DNA of 43,143 nucleotides from JAGKXC01 sp964554385 (GTDB taxonomy: Bacteria > Bacteroidota > Bacteroidia > NS11-12g > UBA955): contig CAZKOM010000011.1 in assembly GCA_964554385.1 (NCBI GenBank), forward strand, positions 1 to 43,143, read 5' to 3'. The notes beneath the pieces are model-generated. The model was not told where the DNA came from and ran no database searches. It saw only the letters and a list, made by a program, of their open reading frames with translations. The position numbers were made by a program, and so were the translations under genes. This document shows, piece by piece, positions 26,501-34,708 of the stretch. Within the stretch, counting starts at the first letter, position 1, and each line of letters opens with the position of its first letter.

Positions 26501-28031
26501 ATTTGAATCCAGTATCCTTGCTATCTACCAAATATTCAACATTATCCTGCAACAAAGAAGCCGTTAGAGAAATCCCTTTAATGGTTCGATCCTCGTATTG
26601 TAGACTTCCGATTTTCAGTAGTGAATTGAGCTGCACTTCAGGAGAATAAAATCCCGTACCATTCACATCCACTTTGGTATCATAGAATGCAACAGACGGA
26701 AAAAATTCTGGTAGTTCATTTAATTCCAATCGCTGTAAATCCCCCAATAACTGGTATTTGGTTAATTCAACTGAGGTTGTGAAATCAAATAATGAATACC
26801 CCGAGTATGAAGCAATTTTATTGTTCAACCAACCGTCAAAATCAACCCAATTCAACGTGCCATTCAATTTGCCTTGTACTTCCAACGGACCCAAGGAACC
26901 TACTACAGGTACCGAATCTAACTCATAAACCAACCTACTCAAATCCCCCATATCTACGCTGGAGTTCTCCAGTTGGTAGTGGTATTCGAACTTGCTTAAT
27001 TCAACCAAATGTCTCAGTTGCAAAGCTCCCCGCAAATTGGTATTGGATTCATCACCCCGTATCCATACATCGTTGGATTGCAAGTTGGCAAAGGTACCCG
27101 ATGCCTTTCCACTCAATAATAGCAACAATTTCCGTTGCTCAAACCATGGGTGAAAAGCCACCAATTCTTCCAAACAAATTTCCGAATCCTTGATATCAAA
27201 CAGCCATTTCACATCCGTTTCAACTTCATCAAAATCAGTCCAACTATCAAACATGATTTTCACTCGATCCCGGATTCGAGAACAAGGAGTTTTTAGCTCC
27301 ATTTTTCGAAGGTCGATGTAATTATTTGTGATATCCAAAAACGCAGTTCCCTCCACCACCTCCAATCCCGAACGTTCGCGGGTGGCAAATCGATAAATCT
27401 CCCCCCGCAGCAACGACGTTTCATCAATTTTCACATCCCGAATACCAATATTTATTCGATCGAATACCAAATAATCCGGATCCATTTCCGGGTAAGCTGC
27501 TTGAGTTTGTCTGCGGAAATAGACAAATTTTCCATCCACCAATTCCAAATTAGCCATAGAAATTTGAAGGGCTTTTCCGGTGCTTGTTGTGGTATCGGAA
27601 GACGCAAAATAATCTATCAAGAAGCCATGGTTTAAATCTTCCCCTTTCCTGTGTTGTCCATTTTTAAACAACAGATTTTTGATGCTCAAATTCTCTAAAA
27701 ACAGGTGCTTATTGGCCCAACTGAATTCATCAATTCGTGCGTCTAACGCCCCCCACTGAATGAGTGTATCTTGATGTTTATCGTAGATACGCAGATTCTC
27801 AATGTGGAAGGTTCTCAGAAAATCAATGGATACGTAACCAATCTCCACCTTGGTTTTCCATTCCTTGGATAAATAGGTGGCGGCTTTCTTGGCTAAATAA
27901 TTCTGAACGATTTGATTGCGCGTCAAAACAGCGGCCATTCCCGAAAACATCAGAAATGCCAACAACGTCAGAAGTAAAAACTTCCGTAATTTTGTACGCC
28001 GTTTAGTCAATCCTTCAAAGTTAACATCCAT
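23553..28031 (-). CDS. tamB: TamB-like translocation/assembly module (DUF490)
   Basis: This is a 1492-residue AsmA/TamB-type protein that spans the periplasm from an inner-membrane anchor to the outer membrane and is linked in other bacteria to outer-membrane protein assembly and phospholipid transport. The single membrane helix is near residues 17-36 (FLLLTLLAFLMFSGMAAVL) after a basic start (KRRTKLRK). The long middle is repetitive beta-strand sequence with little else. The C-terminal DUF490 domain is clear: GRGKGDLRLLYDE, NNGEYQFSLPGINLTKKM, ISFDILAPELEKSGGSN, LLLFGNFMPPSF, GIPTRIQVNYDDVRS, INSEWFLSDRLRLDVNYD and TGLVYRREFDSF. The ATG at 28031 lies two bases from the TTG start of tsaD on the other strand; this divergent tamB/tsaD pair recurs in Bacteroidota as I recall. 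Confidence 0.93.
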   Translation of the reverse strand: MDVNFEGLTKRRTKLRKFLLLTLLAFLMFSGMAAVLTRNQIVQNYLAKKAATYLSKEWKTKVEIGYVSIDFLRTFHIENLRIYDKHQDTLIQWGALDARIDEFSWANKHLFLENLSIKNLLFKNGQHRKGEDLNHGFLIDYFASSDTTTSTGKALQISMANLELVDGKFVYFRRQTQAAYPEMDPDYLVFDRINIGIRDVKIDETSLLRGEIYRFATRERSGLEVVEGTAFLDITNNYIDLRKMELKTPCSRIRDRVKIMFDSWTDFDEVETDVKWLFDIKDSEICLEELVAFHPWFEQRKLLLLLSGKASGTFANLQSNDVWIRGDESNTNLRGALQLRHLVELSKFEYHYQLENSSVDMGDLSRLVYELDSVPVVGSLGPLEVQGKLNGTLNWVDFDGWLNNKIASYSGYSLFDFTTSVELTKYQLLGDLQRLELNELPEFFPSVAFYDTKVDVNGTGFYSPEVQLNSLLKIGSLQYEDRTIKGISLTASLLQDNVEYLVDSKDTGFKFSSIGSIENISGQPHFQGGATVQRVVLFGMGLDSVPLSMSGNLDYDFAGSTLSNSKFWLTADNAQFNIGQNRYYCKEQQINKDPEEGWEFDGSWLQGNITKGFNIDQTEELVQLILNSQFPEDFEKPGFAQNQDFQFNLRMIQTDWISQFLVKNLSLGLVNAIGSVSTAKDKIDLEIGPLEVSYNEIELQKLQVSLHTNEFQSGRLQVSTGSAAIGKTKYDELALGAVLKQGQLSLALGLHDEKDRYQLSLQTESTNEKDSLNTQFASTQLRLYNNPWYVDPGARLNYVKGKRWDVNRFVMADADHYLEVSGAISRSLKDTLHVEFHNLTPQVLAPFFPENTFDTLDFHASADFKVAGVLGDQVFLGTCMVNNLTYYGYNYGSIDVDLRDAGKQGLLGIAARGRKGAIKGLALLGSVDLLNSEKWVDMYLDVPLKTPAKILKPFLDGAVTVNEGYLDGVVNIVGPTNKIQLDGEINARDVLFGVDYLGTFYKFSGKFDVNTNGVFTQKPIDLTGKTGLNGKAKASLAFTWKDYSDFALDIRVYDAKNLKVLETTEKDNSLFYGTGRAAGSCRIYGPIDKINIVADLTPEKNAKVSILYPSSNENYISNGVVFRDRDNQDKQIKDAQIVSNEEESILGKIEVVIHANTNLEAEFVIDKKLGDIIRGRGKGDLRLLYDENEDLFLFGAYVINNGEYQFSLPGINLTKKMLLDDGGLITWTGDPYNANVSMIGKVQKRISPSQLMSTMGGSGTNYPATLIVSQLLMTGNLMRPNISFDILAPELEKSGGSNSEVNAVIQRIRQDKDETMRQSIALLLFGNFMPPSFSNGSAGAANMLSGAGVAGNSVSNIASNVVNDLFAKAGIPTRIQVNYDDVRSASRGSNGLVFINSEWFLSDRLRLDVNYDPTVSMVGLAMPFNLNLEYMTRNDHWKLKAFSRSSNMLLQQAGTTTNGVSGNTLGTGLVYRREFDSFKRRNDNSPATVESP

Positions 28032-28033
28032 AC

Positions 28034-29086
28034 TTGCCTACCAATACACAACCCATACCGCATTCCATTATTTTGGGCATCGAAAGCAGTTGCGACGATA
28101 CTGCGGCTGCGGTGTTTGAAAACGGCAAAATTCTTGCCAACATTACTGCAACCCAAAAAGTTCACGAACAATACGGAGGTGTAGTGCCCGAATTGGCTTC
28201 CAGAGCCCACCAGAGCAATATCATTCCCGTGGTTTCCGAAGCGCTAAATAAAGCAGGAAAAACCATTGAAAATGTGGATGCTATCGCCGTCACCCAAGGT
28301 CCTGGACTCTTGGGCTCTTTGCAAGTAGGATTCCAGTTTGCCAAAGGGTTAGCATTGGGTGCAGGGATCCCATTCGTGGGAGTAAATCATTTGCAAGCAC
28401 ATATTTCGGCCTTGTTTATAGAAAACCCCAACCTCCAATTGCCCATGATTGCTTTGTTGGTAAGTGGCGGACATACGCAACTGGTTTGGGTGGAATCGGT
28501 AGATTCCATGGAAATTATCGGAACTACTATTGACGACGCGGCTGGGGAGGCTTTTGATAAAGCTGCCAAATTACTGGGATTGGGATATCCGGGCGGACCC
28601 TTGATCGACAAATATGCAGCACAAGGCAATGCAAAAGCATACGAATTCCCCGATAGCCAAACCGCACCCTTGGATTTTAGTTTTTCCGGTATAAAAACTT
28701 CATTACTCTACTTCTTACGAAAAGAAATCGATAAGAATCCCAATTTTGTGGCCGAGGAAATTGCCAATATTTGCGCTTCCTATCAACATCAAGTGGTGAA
28801 CATACTTATGAAGCGATTAAAAAAAGCCATCGATAAATACAAACCTGCTTCTATTGGTTTAGCTGGAGGTGTATCCGCAAATTCGGAACTTCGCCAGGCA
28901 TTTATCCTTATGGGAGAAAAATTCAAACTCCGCAGTCATATTCCATCTTTTGAGTATTGCACCGATAATGCAGCGATGATAGCCATGGCTGGGCATTTTT
29001 TATTAAAAGCAGGTATTCAGTCTACCATGGATGCTGCGCCCTTTTCCAAAAACAATTCCCACAACTTTCAAACTCGAATACCATAA
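28034..29086 (+). CDS. tsaD: tRNA N6-adenosine threonylcarbamoyltransferase TsaD
   Basis: TsaD transfers the threonylcarbamoyl group to A37 of tRNAs reading ANN codons, acting with TsaB and TsaE (not in this window). The 350 residues match family length. Seen are the N-terminal phosphate loop LGIESSCDDTAAAV, the AS-R-HQ motif (ASRAHQSNI), the metal-binding NHLQAH at 118-123, LVSGGHTQLVW, DDAAGEAFDKAAKLLGLGYPG, FSFSGIKTSLL, LAGGVSANSELRQ and the C-terminal CTDNAAMIA. No ATG precedes LGIESS in frame, so the start is the TTG at 28034 (LPTNTQ), two bases from the divergent tamB ATG. Both promoters must then lie within the coding sequence of the other gene. meaB follows after 34 bases. Confidence 0.97.
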   Translation: MPTNTQPIPHSIILGIESSCDDTAAAVFENGKILANITATQKVHEQYGGVVPELASRAHQSNIIPVVSEALNKAGKTIENVDAIAVTQGPGLLGSLQVGFQFAKGLALGAGIPFVGVNHLQAHISALFIENPNLQLPMIALLVSGGHTQLVWVESVDSMEIIGTTIDDAAGEAFDKAAKLLGLGYPGGPLIDKYAAQGNAKAYEFPDSQTAPLDFSFSGIKTSLLYFLRKEIDKNPNFVAEEIANICASYQHQVVNILMKRLKKAIDKYKPASIGLAGGVSANSELRQAFILMGEKFKLRSHIPSFEYCTDNAAMIAMAGHFLLKAGIQSTMDAAPFSKNNSHNFQTRIP

Positions 29087-29120
29087 GAGGTCGGGCTTCC
29101 CTATTTTCGCCCCTAGTATT

Positions 29121-30029
29121 ATGGAATTTCAACCTACCCCAGCATTGATAGCCAGTGGCAACGAAAAAGCCATTGCCCGTGCTATTTCTTGGGTTGAAAA
29201 TCAACATCCACATGCGCAAGATTTACTCACCCAATTGTCCGGCAATTCGGTAGTAGTAGGGGTAACCGGCCCTCCCGGTGCAGGAAAAAGTTCTTTGGTG
29301 AATGCACTGGTATTGCATTGGAGCGCATTGGGTAAAAAAACGGCCATCGTTGCCGTTGATCCAAGTTCACCGTTCAATTTCGGTTCTCTCTTGGGCGATA
29401 GACTCCGCATGCCGGGACTTTTTCTACATGAAAATGTCTATATACGCAGTGTTTCGGCCCGCGGTTCCTTGGGCGGACTCAGTACCGCTATCATCGAAAT
29501 AATTGATGTATTAAAGCAAGCCCCTTTTGATTTCATCGTGGTTGAAACGGTGGGTGTTGGTCAAAGCGAAATCGAAATAGCAGGAATTGCGGATACTACG
29601 GTGGTGGTTAGTGTTCCAGAGAGCGGCGATGATGTACAAACGCTGAAGAGTGGCATCATGGAAATTGCCGATATTTTTGTGGTTAACAAAAGCGACCGCG
29701 ATGGAGCGGAAACCTTTGCAAACCATCTCAGACAATTAGCACATACCAAAGCCACGGATTCTTGGGAAAAACCGGTAATTGGAACGGTGGCCACTACAGG
29801 TCAAGGCATCCAAGAATTGAGCGATTCCATCTTCAAACACAGCCAAATTGCTACCAAACAACAACGGTACGTGCAGTTGCAAACCGAAAAGGTAATTAAA
29901 CTCATTCAACGAGAACAGTTGAAAAAAATACCCGCCGAAGAAATTGCTAATTTAATCCGTACAGAATTGTTGGAAAACGGCACCTGCAATATTCATCGCA
30001 TCGCCCAACACTATCAGCGCAATACCTGA
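29121..30029 (+). CDS. meaB: MeaB/ArgK-type G-protein chaperone of methylmalonyl-CoA mutase
   Basis: MeaB is a cytosolic G3E-family GTPase that protects and reloads the B12 cofactor of methylmalonyl-CoA mutase. ATG 29121 gives 302 residues; an upstream in-frame ATG at 29031 lies within tsaD and would add 30 unrelated residues. Seen are the P-loop GPPGAGKS at 50-57, VAVDPSSPFNFGSLLGDRLRM (switch I and Mg contact), VETVGVGQSE (switch II), VPESGDDVQTLKSG and the guanine motif NKSD at 189-192. A C-terminal helical arm follows. The mutase genes are not in this window. A TATTTTCG at 29102-29109 could be a -7 box for its own transcript. Its last 16 bases overlap the end of the convergent T9SS gene. 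Confidence 0.95.
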   Translation: MEFQPTPALIASGNEKAIARAISWVENQHPHAQDLLTQLSGNSVVVGVTGPPGAGKSSLVNALVLHWSALGKKTAIVAVDPSSPFNFGSLLGDRLRMPGLFLHENVYIRSVSARGSLGGLSTAIIEIIDVLKQAPFDFIVVETVGVGQSEIEIAGIADTTVVVSVPESGDDVQTLKSGIMEIADIFVVNKSDRDGAETFANHLRQLAHTKATDSWEKPVIGTVATTGQGIQELSDSIFKHSQIATKQQRYVQLQTEKVIKLIQREQLKKIPAEEIANLIRTELLENGTCNIHRIAQHYQRNT

Positions 30030-32390
30030 AACTTTTGCGCCATGCCGTTCACGGTGAAGGAGTAAATACCATTTGAGAACTTACCCGTATTTAGCGTTAT
30101 CACCGAATCATTTATGATTCCTGAAGCTACTTGTTGACCCGAAGAATTATAAATAATCCAACCATTTCCCATCAATTTAGCGGATCCAGAAATTTTCAAT
30201 TCATCCGATACTGGATTGGGTGATAGTACTACATCCAAACTCTTGTTGATTGATTTTGCCGACAATAAATCCGTTAATACCACTCCACAATTTTGGGAAT
30301 AGCCTATCCACTTACTATCGTAATCNNNNNNNNNNNNNNNNNNNNNNNNNNNNNNNNNNGTTGGCTTCAAAAATCGCCAAGTTTGCATCGGGAAAATCCA
30401 CTACCAATACTCTACCTTGTTGAATACTCAACTTGGTATTCAAGGGATAAAATCCGGTAACATTTACCCGCATCAACGGCAATTTGGCATCCAACGTATC
30501 GAACATCACAGCACGTTGTACCATCTGAGAACCCACGTTAGCAAAATCTACGCGGTACTTCCATTTTGTATTTCGGTAATCTACCTTGCTGCCTTCCAAA
30601 CTGTTCTTAGTTACGGCGGCTTTCCCTACTCGTCTGCTTAATCCCAAAGAAACAGAATCTTTGTTATCCAATTTATCGGCATCGCCAGTGGACAATAAGG
30701 TCCCTGTGTAAGCGTGAATAAAATAATCATCGGTTAAACCTGCATTGGTTGGCAAATCAAAGGTCACCTCCCAAACCGATTCGGCAAAAGGCTTTAAACC
30801 GGTGAGTGTGTACGTTGCTTCACTGCCAGAATAGTTGTCGGCCGGCGGATTGCTTTGGAAATTAACTAATTCCGAAGCATGCTTCAGCTGCAAGGTGCCC
30901 GAGGTTAGCGTCATTCCCCCATGGTTCTTCACCGAAATCAATGCGGTTACTTGCTCTCCGGGTTTGGTTTCCGAAGGAACAATACCCAAGGTCTTCACTT
31001 CCACATCCACGATGCTTGGAAGTTGATAATACCCTAAAGTTAACGAACTGTAAATGCCTTCTCGTATTCTTGTCGATGAGTTTCCAATACAACTACTAAT
31101 CAAGTGTTTTCCAGGATTCAATTGCACGGAATAGTCCCCTGCCGGTAATGCAACAGAAAATCTTCCAGAACTATCCGTTAGAGCGAAATAAGAAATACCG
31201 GTTACTTTGTTCATCAATCGAACCATCACCCTTCTCAATCCAATCTCATTATCGTCCTTGATGCAATTGGTATTCACATCATAGTACACGTCGCCAAACA
31301 AATTTCCTGCTTGCGATTCGATTTTCGAAAAATTGCGAATCCCCGTGTTGGATTCAATGAAATTACCCCAAATAAATGCCTCCGTGCCCCGCTGACCCAA
31401 GGTGAACGTACCCGAAATTTTGTTGCCCGTTAATTGAAGTTTGTTGCCATCATAGGTTAACAACGCCGTGCCCGAACCGTTTTTAACAAAACTACCGCCA
31501 ATCAATAACTGTTTGCCTGAGCCAGCGATGGTTGTAGGACTGAAAATACTGAACGAATCATCTTTTATTGGACTTCCCCAAGTACCTTGAAAAACATTTA
31601 CTTCTCGCTTCCCTTGATTGTTGTACCCAATAGCCGCTAACTTACCGTCATACGCGGCCAATTCGGTAACTTCACCATCAAAAGGACTGCCGATACCGCC
31701 CCAGCCTCCGTTGGCAGCTGTGTAGTACGCAATATTCCCTGTTTGGGTTCCGCAGAACTTGGTAAAATCGCCTGCGATGTACAATCTATTCCCAGAAACA
31801 GCTAAGGATCGTATCACCCCATCCGTACCCTGCTGGGTGCCACTGTTTCCTAAGTACGACCATTTATTTCCGTCAAATGCCGCAATGTTTTGCACCAAGG
31901 TGCCATCCAACGTATTTGAGAAAAGTCCTGCAACGATTAATTTATCGTCGAAAACCGTCATGGATATAATTCCATTGTTTCGGGTATCTACCACACCAAT
32001 TTCGGGGACCCAATATTGACCCGTCCATTTGTACAAATGACTGATTGCCACATCGGCATCACGCACTGCATTGGCAATATAGGCCGCTGCGTAAATGGTA
32101 TCACGATACAAGGCGATAGAATGGAAATTATAGGTTCCGCTGGTGGTTGTTACCGGTGGCGGTGTAGTTAATCCTGGGTAATACTTCCAATATACCCCGT
32201 TCCAACGGGCTAAGGTAAAATCGTTGTTGTCTGGGGTGGATATCTCATCAAATAAAGCCAGATAATCGTTTCCGGAGGCAAACGATGCTACAACCTTTCC
32301 CGGCAATGCGGGACCCATAGGTTGCAGCACCTGAGCCTTCGTTAAACTGCTCAGAAGAAACATCCCAACGATTGCCGTTAAGTACCTCAT
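30014..32390 (-). CDS. Secreted beta-propeller-like protein with Cna-B-like domain and T9SS type A-like C-terminus, interrupted by an assembly gap
   Basis: The signal peptide MRYLTAIVGMFLLSSLTKAQ sets the start at ATG 32390; the open frame upstream begins only with GTG. Residues about 20-320 hold repeated blade-like units naming measured values (YRDTIYAAAYI, DDKLIVAGLFSN, GNRLYIAGDFTKF, GKQLLIGGSFVKN), which look like a delta-60/Kelch-type propeller. A Cna-B or SdrD-like domain follows (FGDVYYDVNTNCIKDDNEIG, DSSGRFSVALPAGDYSVQL), then a DUF11-like beta domain. After the N run (30326-30359) the frame resumes as DYDSKWIGYSQNC and ends in a T9SS type A-like sorting domain (LSPNPVSDELKISGS, GIYSFTVNGMAQKFQVLR). 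The two halves are in different frames if the N count is literal, so the gap length is not real. It follows the sigma-linked barrel gene by 50 bases and overlaps the meaB 3' end by 16 bases. Confidence 0.85.
30326..30359. other. Assembly gap (34 N)
   Basis: Thirty-four N bases inside the T9SS-type protein gene. The open frames on the two sides do not agree for a 34-base gap, so the true missing length differs. The protein context suggests that part of the DUF11-like domain, perhaps tens of residues, is missing. Confidence 0.98.
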
Positions 32391-32440
32391 TCTTTGCAAG
32401 TTATTCCATATGAAACAATTTTTTCTCACTTTTTCTGATT

Positions 32441-33985
32441 TTAATCGATTTTAAACGAATAATACAACGTTACCCCCGAACTCCACCCTCGTGTTTGGAC
32501 TGGACTGTTGGCTGTATTCATTGAATTTAAAACACCCTGCGCATTCAATTTTGCCCCGATGGCATGCTTGTAATTGAGTCGCTTTTGAATCCCTGCGGCT
32601 ACCCGAGCACTCATCACCCAAGCGCGGTAGTTTACCGCATCCATGGGTTTTAATAACAAGGTCTGATAATCCAAGGTTTGCGCTCCGGTACTTAGCTGAA
32701 CCCAGTTAGGCTGCAGCAAAGCTTCGGGCGTGAAGAATAAATTTTTCGATTTACCGATAGGGAAATATCCCGTCCATCCGATAGGAACCGATAAAAAGCT
32801 ATAATTTATAACTCCGTTGTATTTAACCTCCGGGCCTAAACCCAAATAGCCAAAAATGGGATAGTTGCCATTGGCATCGGGCGTCTGACCCGCAGAAACC
32901 ACCGCCGGCATGCTATCACGGAAATTGAAACTCTGTCCAACTTTATTCTGAGCATACGCCAACCCCACCTTCACACTGCTATTTTTAGCGATAAACATGT
33001 TTACTGCTAACTGGAATCTCGCTGCACTCAAGGCAGTTTCACCATTTCGCATTTGCTGGGTATAATTTTTATGGACGTACTGCGATAAATCGCTGGGGGT
33101 ACGATAGGTTAATCCCGTTTGGTTTTGATCGGCCGAAACCTCCATCCACCATTTACCCAAATCCATAGCATGAGCGAGATCCGATAACGAACCCTTACTT
33201 ATTTCACTGCTTTCAAACTCCTTGTTGAGTTTTGCTAAATCCATTTGAGCTAAGGTAAAATCAGATACAAATTCTACCGCTTGTAGTTCAAATCCCGCGG
33301 CATCCAACATCCAAGCCATCCCGGAATTGTTTGAAATCTGATTTTCAGAAACCGGACTAGACAACAATACTTCCAATGCAGGGAATGCAGATTCCGTTGA
33401 TTTACGATTAACAGCGACAATTGAACTTTGGGGAGCGGCTGTGGGAGTTACGACAGATTTCATTTTGGGAGTTGGTTCCATTGCCAACTTCCCAGAGGCT
33501 ACCGCTTTTGAAACAATTTCCTTGGGCTCAGTCGATTTATCTACTTGCGTAACACCAGTCTGTTTTGAAACATTCGCCGATTCCTGTGTTTTTATGTCTT
33601 CAGATTTCTGAGAAAATTTCGATTTTTGAATGGTTTCCAATTCTTCCACCGTCTCCGTTTCCTGCAAAATATCAGATTCTTGAACTGGCTCTATATCCTG
33701 CAACCTCTTCGATTCTTGCACACCACCAACCTGTTCCGAAGCCTTTGGCTGGTCTACCGGTGACGATGTATTGGCCGCAACCGGCTCAGTACCTTTTATT
33801 GATTTATTAGCAACACCCAACCAAGCGATTACCGCTGAAAAAACAAGAAGAACGCCGGCAGCGATACTATACCATATGAAACTTTTGCCCCGGCGTTCTT
33901 TTCGATCCAATGCGTTTTCAAACATCTCCCACGGCGCAGGCACCAACCCCTGCGTGTCTTCCCCAGAAGAAATTTGGTCTTTCAA
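32441..33985 (-). CDS. Sigma-linked membrane protein: cytosolic N-terminus, one inner-membrane helix, low-complexity linker, C-terminal barrel
   Basis: The TTG start at 33985 gives 514 residues. Residues 1-35 are soluble with the anti-sigma-like motif PAPWEMFENALDRK; a membrane helix spans about 36-59 (YSIAAGVLLVFSAVIAWLG). Residues about 60-265 form a linker rich in Glu, Gln, Ser and Lys with loose repeats (QESKRLQDIEPVQESDIL), and about 270-514 resemble an outer-membrane barrel (FQLAVNMFI, VKVGLAYAQNKVGQSFNF, FFTPEALLQPNWV, WSSGVTLYYSFKID). This layout, encoded directly after an ECF sigma gene, recurs in Bacteroidota. A CTG at 34018 in frame would prepend ENSKKHIDHW, which fits the family's usual N-terminus and overlaps the sigma gene; no ATG exists. 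Function as a sigma regulator is inferred from context. The secreted T9SS-type protein gene follows by 50 bases. Confidence 0.8.
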   Translation of the reverse strand: MKDQISSGEDTQGLVPAPWEMFENALDRKERRGKSFIWYSIAAGVLLVFSAVIAWLGVANKSIKGTEPVAANTSSPVDQPKASEQVGGVQESKRLQDIEPVQESDILQETETVEELETIQKSKFSQKSEDIKTQESANVSKQTGVTQVDKSTEPKEIVSKAVASGKLAMEPTPKMKSVVTPTAAPQSSIVAVNRKSTESAFPALEVLLSSPVSENQISNNSGMAWMLDAAGFELQAVEFVSDFTLAQMDLAKLNKEFESSEISKGSLSDLAHAMDLGKWWMEVSADQNQTGLTYRTPSDLSQYVHKNYTQQMRNGETALSAARFQLAVNMFIAKNSSVKVGLAYAQNKVGQSFNFRDSMPAVVSAGQTPDANGNYPIFGYLGLGPEVKYNGVINYSFLSVPIGWTGYFPIGKSKNLFFTPEALLQPNWVQLSTGAQTLDYQTLLLKPMDAVNYRAWVMSARVAAGIQKRLNYKHAIGAKLNAQGVLNSMNTANSPVQTRGWSSGVTLYYSFKID

Positions 33986-34004
33986 CCAATGATCGATATG
34001 TTTT

Positions 34005-34565
34005 TTACTGTTTTCCAGTGTTGTTTTTCCTTTGTTCTACAATCTCTTTTAACATCTTCCTCGCCCTGCTCAACATACTTTTGGTATTGCTCTCCGTAGT
34101 TTGTAAGGCTTGTGCGATTTCTTTGTGCGACAACCCTTCCACGGCATAAGCATTCAAAACCAAACGGTACTTTTCGGGAACCTCCTGCAAACACTGCATC
34201 ACCTCGGAATAGGTCATGGGTTCGTCTGAGATTTCGTACACCGAATCTTCTTCGGCTACTTCGGCCTCCGATTTATCGATATCCAACCAAATCGGACCCC
34301 GCTGTCTTTTGCGGTAGGCCGATAAGGCTTGGTTGATAAACAATCGGGTAAGCCATCCCTCCAATTGCGCGCTGTTTTTTAGCGATTCAATGCTGTCAAA
34401 GACCTTCATGAATCCATCTTGTAACAAGTCTTGAGCCTCTTGAGGATTGTTGCTATAACGTCTGCAGAACACCAGCATTTTTGTTGCATATTTCTCGTAC
34501 AACGCTCGCTGAGCCTGCCTGTCTTTGCGAACACAACCCGCTATGATTTCCTCATTTGTTAACAA
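34005..34565 (-). CDS. ECF-type RNA polymerase sigma factor
   Basis: This 186-residue sigma-70 family factor has only regions 2 and 4. Region 2: ALYEKYATKMLVFCRRYSNN, AQDLLQDGFMKVFDSIES and EGWLTRLFINQALSAYRKRQ. Region 4 is the helix-turn-helix EVPEKYRLVLNAYAVEGLSHK, EIAQALQTTESNTKSMLSRAR. The start is the TTG at 34565 (LTNEEIIAGC); a stop lies upstream in frame and the next Met is deep inside region 2, so no ATG is possible. It heads a minus-strand cluster with the membrane-barrel protein and the secreted protein. Targets are unknown; autoregulation of this cluster is the usual expectation. The 143 bases upstream (34566-34708) shared with the divergent E1 gene show no exact TAnnTTTG on either strand. 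Confidence 0.95.
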   Translation of the reverse strand: MLTNEEIIAGCVRKDRQAQRALYEKYATKMLVFCRRYSNNPQEAQDLLQDGFMKVFDSIESLKNSAQLEGWLTRLFINQALSAYRKRQRGPIWLDIDKSEAEVAEEDSVYEISDEPMTYSEVMQCLQEVPEKYRLVLNAYAVEGLSHKEIAQALQTTESNTKSMLSRARKMLKEIVEQRKNNTGKQ

Positions 34566-34708
34566 GTAGATTCGATTAAATCACGCACAATGGTGGAAAG
34601 GTTGCAAATAAAAATGTAAAATTGTGAAGATTATCCGCAAACATTGGCAGTGGCCTGTATTTAAGGCAGCTACCAAATCGGTAATTCATTGAAAAATAAA
34701 CCACTACC

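Noticed and set aside
34566..34708. Promoters for the divergent sigma and E1 genes
   Set aside because: No exact TAnnTTTG with a spaced TTG was found on either strand; near matches were too weak to list.
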